DNA of 47,888 bases. Origin: a virus. Within the stretch, counting starts at the first letter, position 1, and every line of letters starts with the position of its first letter. The stretch lies in IMG/VR virus record IMGVR_UViG_3300015371_000065, positions 1-47,888 of that record; one strand, written 5' to 3'. The notes under the pieces were generated by a model. That model was given only the letters and a program-made list of their open reading frames with translations. It did not search any database and had not been told where the DNA came from. Below are positions 22,105 through 28,400 of this stretch, one piece after another. The position numbers and the translations under genes were made by a program.

Positions 22105-22305
22105 TTACTCGGCCTGAATGCCGGTCTTGGCGACGTGAACCAGAACCTGACGCAGCGTATCGCCGCCCATGTACGCTGCGATCACAATCACTGCACTCTT
22201 GGCGATTGTCTCGACAAGCTTGTTGTAGTCGGACGGCGTAACCGGGGTCAAGCTCATATCTGCGTCATGAACTGGCTTGACTAGGAATGACTTGTTCTTA
22301 AGCAT
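22105..22305 (-). CDS. small membrane-associated phage protein
   Basis: This 66-residue protein has a central hydrophobic stretch (IAKSAVIVIAAYMGGDTLRQ) preceded by SLTPVTPSDYNKLVET. A GTG directly upstream could add one residue; AAGGAGGTGTG fits the ATG at 22305. It begins downstream of promoter copy D. Unknown function. Confidence 0.65.
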   Translation of the reverse strand: MLKNKSFLVKPVHDADMSLTPVTPSDYNKLVETIAKSAVIVIAAYMGGDTLRQVLVHVAKTGIQAE

Positions 22306-22387
22306 CACACCTCCTTAGAAAAATAAAAAGATAAACGCAGTTGGGATTTATTCGTCTCGGTGTGGACGACGCCCGACCTGCATCTCT

Positions 22388-22412
22388 ATTATGGTGGATG
22401 TTTTTCTTGCGA
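22388..22412 (-). promoter_or_regulatory. repeated phage promoter motif, copy D
   Basis: Minus sense: TCGCAA, 13 bases (GAAAAACATCCAC), CATAAT, then AGAGATG. A weaker hairpin with the U-rich tail TTTATCTTTTTATTTTT follows in the leader (about 22320-22386) before the AAGGAGG of the 22305 gene, as in copies A and C. The TCGCAA overlaps the tail of the terminator at 22411-22448. Confidence 0.65.
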
Positions 22413-22448
22413 GAAAAAGAGAAGTCCGTGTGGGGACCTCTCTTTCTC
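22411..22448 (-). terminator. intrinsic terminator after the 28-residue gene
   Basis: A long A/G-rich stem (GAGAAAGAGAGGTCC with GGACTTCTCTTTTTCTC, one bulge or mismatch, 22434-22448 with 22411-22426) begins two bases after the stop codon at 22451. Its U-rich 3' arm merges with promoter copy D, so terminator and next promoter are back to back. Confidence 0.7.
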
Positions 22449-22450
22449 AG

Positions 22451-22537
22451 CTACTTGTGCTCCTGGACGTAGCTGACGAGGGCACGACTTCCCTGCACTG
22501 CCCAGTAAATGGCAACGGCGGTAAGTACGACCTTCAT
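22451..22537 (-). CDS. 28-residue peptide in its own transcription unit
   Basis: The frame reads MKVVLTAVAIYWAVQGSRAL and ends VSYVQEHK. A hydrophobic N-terminal half suggests membrane insertion. It has an excellent AAAGGAG eight bases from the ATG, promoter copy E upstream and a terminator directly downstream. This full set of signals argues for a real gene in spite of its size. Confidence 0.65.
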   Translation of the reverse strand: MKVVLTAVAIYWAVQGSRALVSYVQEHK

Positions 22538-22567
22538 CAGATGTTCTCCTTTGGTAGTAGTAGTCTC

Positions 22568-22592
22568 ATTATAGAATGTGTAATTTCTGCGA
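22568..22592 (-). promoter_or_regulatory. repeated phage promoter motif, copy E
   Basis: Minus sense: TCGCAG, 13 bases (AAATTACACATTC), TATAAT, then GAGACTAC and a ribosome site about 20 bases on. It serves the 28-residue gene. The TCGCAG lies at the end of the preceding terminator's U-tract. Confidence 0.7.
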
Positions 22593-22594
22593 GA

Positions 22595-22627
22595 AAAACT
22601 AAAGCCTATGGTGCAGACTCTAGTTTT
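22595..22627 (-). terminator. intrinsic terminator after the 22639 gene
   Basis: AAAACTA (22621-22627, minus sense) pairs with TAGTTTT (22595-22601) and the stem is extended inwards by AG and CT pairs. It ends in TTTTTC and runs straight into promoter copy E. Confidence 0.7.
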
Positions 22628-22638
22628 CGTCAGTATAT

Positions 22639-22761
22639 CTAGACGACGAGGGTGTTACGCCTACGCATTTCGCGGATGAAGATCCACGCCAGCCAAATCG
22701 GTCCTGTAAGGATGATCAGGATGGCATCGATCATGAAATTCCCGAATCCGTAGCGCTTCAT
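22639..22761 (-). CDS. small membrane protein, WIFVREMR-family paralogue
   Basis: The 40-residue product starts MKRYGFGNFMIDAILIILTG and ends WLAWIFIREMRRRNTLVV. The C-terminal motif matches the 21008-21157 product. One membrane helix is followed by a basic cytoplasmic tail. AAAGGAG precedes the ATG; promoter copy F lies about 30 bases upstream and a terminator just downstream. Confidence 0.7.
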   Translation of the reverse strand: MKRYGFGNFMIDAILIILTGPIWLAWIFIREMRRRNTLVV

Positions 22762-22792
22762 AACGACTCCTTTACGATAGATAATACCTTTC

Positions 22793-22817
22793 ATTATAGA
22801 CGATGTAATAACTGCGA
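22793..22817 (-). promoter_or_regulatory. repeated phage promoter motif, copy F
   Basis: Minus sense: TCGCAG, 13 bases (TTATTACATCGTC), TATAAT, then GAAAGG and the ribosome site of the 40-residue membrane protein gene. It is among the best matches to the consensus in the window. Confidence 0.7.
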
Positions 22818-22826
22818 GTTTATAGG

Positions 22827-22848
22827 AAAATCTCCCCCCGGGGATTTT
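22827..22848. terminator. compact A/T-flanked CCCC/GGGG hairpin
   Basis: The sequence AAAATCTCCCCCCGGGGATT followed by TTTT is a near-palindrome that could terminate transcription on either strand. It lies between the terminator of the 23227 gene and promoter copy F, so it may insulate the promoter. Confidence 0.5.
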
Positions 22849-22894
22849 TTCAGATTAAGAAAGAAAAAATTCAATCCCAGAAAAAAATATGAAA

Positions 22895-22911
22895 GGCCGC
22901 GTATAGCGGCC
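22895..22911 (-). terminator. intrinsic terminator after the 22931 gene
   Basis: GGCCGC-TATAC-GCGGCC forms a six-bp GC-only stem, followed in minus sense by TTTCATATTTTTTTC. It lies 20 bases after the stop of the 22931-23227 gene. Confidence 0.8.
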
Positions 22912-22930
22912 CTCCATATCTTAGACTCTC

Positions 22931-23227
22931 TCAGGGTCTCGGCATTCTTGGATTGGTTACCATAGTCCATGCTTTCGACGTGATGACGTTCCCGACATGC
23001 TCATGGCGGATAACCAGCAGGATGCCCAGCAGATTCACGGCTGCGATCAAGATTGTGTCTTTGTTGATCGAGTTCTCGCGCTTCATTCTTTCGCGCAACT
23101 CGTACAGCTTAAGCATTCTTTCAAACGCGGCTACGTGCTCTCCGGCATCTTTATCTAGTTCCACCACTTCCATGCCAAGTTCTGTCATTTGGTCAAAAAG
23201 TGGATCTGGCTTGCTTCTCCAAAACAT
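22931..23227 (-). CDS. membrane protein with charged N-terminal helix
   Basis: This 98-residue protein has the coiled-coil-like N-terminus FDQMTELGMEVVELDKDAGE and HVAAFERMLKLYELRERMKR, then a transmembrane helix (TILIAAVNLLGILLVI) and a short tail. This form is common for small phage membrane proteins near the tail module. AAAGGAG lies five bases before the ATG. It forms a single-gene unit with promoter copy G and the terminator at 22895-22911. Confidence 0.7.
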   Translation of the reverse strand: MFWRSKPDPLFDQMTELGMEVVELDKDAGEHVAAFERMLKLYELRERMKRENSINKDTILIAAVNLLGILLVIRHEHVGNVITSKAWTMVTNPRMPRP

Positions 23228-23250
23228 AGCGCTCCTTTAGATATAGTCTC

Positions 23251-23275
23251 ATAATAAGCGATGTTTTACTCGCGA
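23251..23275 (-). promoter_or_regulatory. repeated phage promoter motif, copy G
   Basis: Minus sense: TCGCGA, 13 bases (GTAAAACATCGCT), TATTAT, then GAGAC. It is the most divergent copy but keeps the exact spacing and the AAAACATCG core. It overlaps the last codons of the 23266 gene and serves the 23227 gene. Confidence 0.55.
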
Positions 23276-23484
23276 TTGTCTTTGACTACTCTAAAAAGCA
23301 CATGTTTTCGTAATTCAATCTTTTCCGGGTAATCCTCGAGCATCAGAGAATATACCGTCTTCCCCTCACTATCACTAACGACGATTGTCCCGGTGTAGTG
23401 GGAATATCGGTTCAAGAACACCCTGGTCAAGTACCCCACTAGAAACCCGACCAGCAATATACCCCAATATATTATGTAGTCCAT
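23266..23484 (-). CDS. small N-terminally anchored membrane protein
   Basis: This 72-residue protein has an N-terminal membrane helix (YIIYWGILLVGFLVGYLTRV) and then a beta-rich soluble part (GTIVVSDSEGKTVYSLMLED). I know similar short anchored proteins from phage tail-to-lysis regions. It directly follows the Gp37-like tail gene (2-base gap), so it ends the late operon before the accessory units begin. Confidence 0.7.
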   Translation of the reverse strand: MDYIIYWGILLVGFLVGYLTRVFLNRYSHYTGTIVVSDSEGKTVYSLMLEDYPEKIELRKHVLFRVVKDNRE

Positions 23485-23486
23485 GA

Positions 23487-24617
23487 CTAACTCAGCGCAG
23501 CCACGGTTGGATAAGCTCGTTCTCCCGCCTCGTCTTGTGCACGAATATACTCCGTTACTCGTGAGGTTTGTACGATATCGCTGTTACCCTGCACCTCAAT
23601 AATGTCGCCTAGGTTATAATCCCTGCCATATTGGAATTGATTGGTCGGTACGATCTCTCCGTCGACCATTCTGATAAAGCTGTTGTTACTCAGTGCCACC
23701 GCTGCCCTGCTATTAAGAGCTGTGAGCAAGGTTGAGGCACTGCCTTCAACTGAGTCTTTGGTAATATCATCGGCGAATACTTGCAAAGCACGCAAGTCGA
23801 AGCCGGTATACTGATCTCCAGTTAGAGCACTGCTGCCAGGAGTACCTGCATTCAAACCCGAAGCCGCATCAAGGTTAGAAGCAAAGGCAAACGCCAATGT
23901 CTTCAAAGCAGCGATCGAGCGTAGCTCCTTGATATTGATCAGTGACTCCATCGCCGGAGAGAAACGCACAATCGGATTAGCTGTCTGATTGCTGGTCCGA
24001 TTTAAACCCTTATAACTGCGAAAGCCGAGAAAATATGCGGTATCGGAGACCGACTCGAGTGTGATCTGCATACCGATCTCATAGCCGGTTGCGATCTCGC
24101 GCATAGCGTCATAGACCGGACCATAAGGAATTGCGAAAGTGGTAGCAACGCCCGATTTGTCGTAATCGCGCAAGCCGAGACCAGGAATCGCCAATCGCTG
24201 CGGATTGGGAATGCCAGTATTGATGCTGCCGTTCAAATATGGGCTACCAACGCAGCACATGTAGTAGACAATCGCCCACAGAGCGTGCCCAGGAGACAGC
24301 GCTCCGTAAGTCCAGGTTTTCTCGTCGTGTTTGTTCGAGACTCGGATGAAGCGATTGTTCAGCCAGGGAAGTAGCGACATCCCAACGACTTTCAAATCTC
24401 CTTGTTCGATGCTGGCCGTCTCGATGATCATGATCTCGCTCGAGCCGTCAAGACCGAGAAAAGCTCCTTCTGGGAGCGCCTTGATGCTCTCGGATGTCAC
24501 CGGCACAACTAGCTCGACTTCGCTGTCACCATAGTATCGCTCGGTCCAGATCACCGACTTGAAGACCTCGATCAGATCCTGCTTGAGGAACTTGCGATTC
24601 AGAGTATAGAGATCCAC
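23487..24617 (-). CDS. Gp37-like tail protein (Siphovirus ReqiPepy6 Gp37 family)
   Basis: This 376-residue protein has the N-terminal TERYYGDSEVELVVPVT and the later GYEIGMQITLESVSDTAYFL and VRFSPAMESLINIK. These fit the Gp37-like tail family found next to the distal tail protein in actinophages. It probably forms part of the tail tip or baseplate. It shares one base with the distal tail gene. Confidence 0.8.
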   Translation of the reverse strand: MDLYTLNRKFLKQDLIEVFKSVIWTERYYGDSEVELVVPVTSESIKALPEGAFLGLDGSSEIMIIETASIEQGDLKVVGMSLLPWLNNRFIRVSNKHDEKTWTYGALSPGHALWAIVYYMCCVGSPYLNGSINTGIPNPQRLAIPGLGLRDYDKSGVATTFAIPYGPVYDAMREIATGYEIGMQITLESVSDTAYFLGFRSYKGLNRTSNQTANPIVRFSPAMESLINIKELRSIAALKTLAFAFASNLDAASGLNAGTPGSSALTGDQYTGFDLRALQVFADDITKDSVEGSASTLLTALNSRAAVALSNNSFIRMVDGEIVPTNQFQYGRDYNLGDIIEVQGNSDIVQTSRVTEYIRAQDEAGERAYPTVAALS

Positions 24618-25465
24618 TAGAGACCTCCATAGCGCTCAGAATATACGAGCTCCCAGTCCTGCACTCCTTGATCGGTGATGACCGAGAAGTCACTCTCACC
24701 AGGTTGCAGCAGGGGCCACTGCGAACCTTCTTTGATCCGTATCTTGGACAAGAGATTGGTGATCACGCCCGTACTCAGATTGACGTTTTGAACGTATTTC
24801 GAGGTCGGTATCGAGCTCATCTCGAAATATAAACTCGAGCTGACACTGGCATCGACGTCGAAGAAGCTGATCAACGGGCTGCCTACCTGAATCCCGATCT
24901 TGGTCGGCAGCGCACCCGAGGCAAACATCACTTTGACGTAGATCCCGGCCTCGACGTTGCCTTGGTAGTCGATGTTCTCTACATCGCCTCCAGTCCGCAC
25001 TGACTGTCCGGAGACAATCGTTGGATTGTGGGCAGTGAAATATGGATCAGGACAAATAATCGAGACCAGGTACTCCGGGTCTTTGCTAAATATGTTTGCT
25101 TCTACACTCTCGACAATCCCGTCGATATGCACCGTTATCATGTCGTCGCTATAGAAAACCAAGCGTGTTGGCTGCTTGGGCATGAAATATGAATAGATCA
25201 GACGGCGTAGGACCTCGTGTGTGTAGTTGTCCCAATCTGGGTTCGGATGCAGGGTCAGCACGATATTTCGGCTTGGTACATTGCTGCCAACAAAGGCGTC
25301 GCCATCAACCGAACCCAGTGGAGACGTATTAACAGAAGCTTTGACAGGATCCAACCCGTCGATGTTGGTAATCTGGATCAAGTCGGTCTCAGCCCTGCCA
25401 TTGTCGGTCAACAGAAGTGCAGGAGCTGATTGCCAAGAGCTATATGCTTTTACTTCAGTTAGCAT
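24617..25465 (-). CDS. distal tail protein (Dit / Sipho_tail family)
   Basis: This 282-residue protein begins MLTEVKAYSSWQSAPALLLT. It contains the Dit-like core (DLIQITNIDGLDPVKASV...NIVLTLHPNPDW, then LIYSYFMPKQPTRLVFYSDD) and later SIICPDPYFTAHNPT, then a galectin-like C-terminal half. It should cap the tail tube and hold the tip. AAAGGAGG precedes the ATG at 25465; the longer reading to 25708 runs into the tape measure gene and is rejected. Confidence 0.85.
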   Translation of the reverse strand: MLTEVKAYSSWQSAPALLLTDNGRAETDLIQITNIDGLDPVKASVNTSPLGSVDGDAFVGSNVPSRNIVLTLHPNPDWDNYTHEVLRRLIYSYFMPKQPTRLVFYSDDMITVHIDGIVESVEANIFSKDPEYLVSIICPDPYFTAHNPTIVSGQSVRTGGDVENIDYQGNVEAGIYVKVMFASGALPTKIGIQVGSPLISFFDVDASVSSSLYFEMSSIPTSKYVQNVNLSTGVITNLLSKIRIKEGSQWPLLQPGESDFSVITDQGVQDWELVYSERYGGL

Positions 25466-25475
25466 CAGACCTCCT

Positions 25476-28400
25476 TTACGTAAGGGCGAGTGCTGACTTG
25501 ATCTGTGAAAGCTGATTCTTGGTCTGTCGGTAAATATCAACCTCCGACAAAGCTTCTGGAGAATAGTTGTTCTGCTCGAACTTGACCGAGGTTCCTCCCG
25601 CAGCGGCAGCCGTTTCCTCAGCAGTAGTTGCTTGTCCGGAAGAGATAGCCGAAGCTTGTCCGAACGACCTGGTGGAGGTGATTGGGGCCGTGCTGAGAAT
25701 CGAGTCAAGTGATTGAGCTGCTGTTTGTACCTGAGACAGGTCCAAGATAGGTTGAATCGTCGGATTAGGATCGATCTCGAGTGAGATCAAGTCCGACATC
25801 CCACTCAAGCTCTTCTGCATTGCGCTTGCTGCATCTCCAGCCAGAGTATCGATGGCATTAGTCACCATCGAGGCTGAATTGCTGATTCCAGTTGCCAAGC
25901 CTTCTACCGTCAGCTTGCCGAACTCGGCAAAGACCTGTGAAGGTGACTTGATCTTCAACTTCTTCTTGATTCGCTTGACCATCTCGTCGGCAATATCGTC
26001 CATCTGGGCCAGGATCTCCTTCTTGTGATCCTGTAGACCCTTGACGAAGCCCTGAGCTGCTCTCTTACCGACGTCGTACAGTTCCTTAGCAGCATTATCA
26101 GCCAGACCAGCTGCTGCGTTGTCGAGCTGCTTGTCGAGAGCGTTGACCTGCTGAATAGCCGCTGAGCCACCTTTGAGCAGTCCTTGAGCAAGAGCCATGC
26201 CAGCTTCGGGGCCTGCATCGAGCAGCATTTGATAGGTTTTGTCGTCCAGACCAGCAGCTTTGAGTTTCGCAAGAAGGTCCGAATATGCTTTAACATCTCC
26301 AGCTTGCTTCTTTAGCCTCTCGATATAAGCCGCCAAGGGATCGGTGATCTTGTTGCCCTGAGCGTCTTCGGTCGGAATCTCAGGCAAGTTGTCATACTGA
26401 TCAAGATACTGTTCGAACAAATTGGTAGCGATGTCCAACTGGTCCGAAACCTTCGCGTACTCCTTGGACAGTTCGATCAGTCGACCCTTGTGCTTGCCGA
26501 TCTCAACCGTGAGCAGCTTGTGGAATTGTGTGGACTTAGCCAAGATTGCATTCTGCTCGGTAATGATCTGGTTCAACCTCTTGTTTTCTGCAATCTGCTC
26601 CTTGGTTAGCTTCTTGCCTTTCTCTGCCCTGTTTATCTGCTGGCGAGCATCAGCAATCTTCTGCCTGGCATCGGCCATCTGCTGATTGACCATACCGACG
26701 ACGTCTTGAAGAGCCTGGCGCACGTCTGCCTCGGAGCCTTCTTTCACACCCAAGGCAAGTCCAGCAGCAACATCGCGGCCAAGTCTGCGCATCACCTTGG
26801 AGGGAGAGGTGATCTCAAATATCCCCTCGACTGTGCTGATTACGCTCTTACTCATGTTTGCTGCAGCGTCAACAGCTTCGGAAGTATCCGACAGTCCGGT
26901 GGCCAAGCCCGAGATAAGCAACTGACCGAGCCACTTACCATAGGCATCGGGAGGACTCTTCCAGAACTCGAGCTTTCTTTTGACCTTACCAACCAGGTCT
27001 CCAGCACTCCTGAGAACATTAGGAGCAGCCTGAGCAAGTCCCTTGACCATACCAGTGACAATTGCAGCACCGATCCGAGCCCCAGCAGCAATCATCTGTG
27101 GCTCGTACTGGTCGATCGCCGTGGCAACACCGTTCATGAACTTGATGATTGCCTTGGCGCCTTCGTTAACTAGCTTGAGTGCGCCGTTGGTAATCGCCCG
27201 AATGAACTTGGTGATTGCGTTAACACCTGCAGTAACGATTCGAGCACTGGCACTGCCAAGGCCCTCGATGAAGTTGGCCACTGCAGTAGCACCGACCTTG
27301 AACAGCTTGACATAGCTATTGGCAATCGCCCGAACAAGAGTGGTGACGATACTGAGCGCAGCGGTAACAACCTTACCAACACTGTTGGCAATTCCCTTAA
27401 TCAAATTAACCACGATATTTAGACCAGTGCGGATTATCAGCGCATAATTGCTGACAATCCCCTTGACGAAGCTAAGAATGATCGTGATTCCCGCGCGCTG
27501 AATCCGATTAAGCTGCTGTGCCAAAGAGCGGAGCAAAGTAATGACGATATCGGCAACCAGCTTGGTCACCTGAGGCAAGTTGTCTCTGATGCCCTCGAGT
27601 AGAGCAATCAGGAGATTGAATCCGGCCTGGATAATCTTGCCCTGATTCTCCTGCACCACTTGTAGGATCAAGCCAATCAGAACGTTCATCACTTCGTGCA
27701 ACTTCGGTGCTAGCTGGATGATCCCGTCGATTACAGTACCCAGGATCTTGACAATCGCACTTACAAACTTGGGCGCGACTTTGGCCAACTGATTGACTAC
27801 CTCGAGCAAACCGAGGATCAACAGCTTGGCGTTCTTAATGATTCCTTCCTGCAATTGAACGAACGCCTGTACAATTACGCCAGCTGCGGTAGGTGCTGCT
27901 ACAGCGATTGCGCTTAGGCCCACCCCAATCAGGGCAATCCCAACACCGGCCAAAGCCAGACCACCACCAATCAGCACCAGGGCTGCGCCAAGTCCCAACA
28001 TAGCGGGAATGGCGGGCTGCAATAGAACGGCCGCTACACCTAGAATTCCAATCGCTGCGGCGAGAGCGATCAATCCCTTCAGAATCTGTCCCCATGACTG
28101 CTTACCTAGGACAGCCAGAGCCGGGGCCAGGAGGGCGATTCCTGCGGCCGCGATTCCCAGTGCAACTGCGCCTCCAATCGCTCCTTGCATTGCGATCAAA
28201 CCGACGGCCAGGATTCCCAGCGCCAAAGCAAGACTAATCAAACCCTTAGCCAGGGCTCCGACCGACATTCCACCTAGACTCGAGACTGCCTTGGCGATTC
28301 CCTTCAAAGCAATCGAGACCAAGATCAAACCGGCAGCTGAGACGACCATTGTCGCTGGCATCAGCTGCATCGCTCCGGCAATAACTATTAATGCTCCGGC

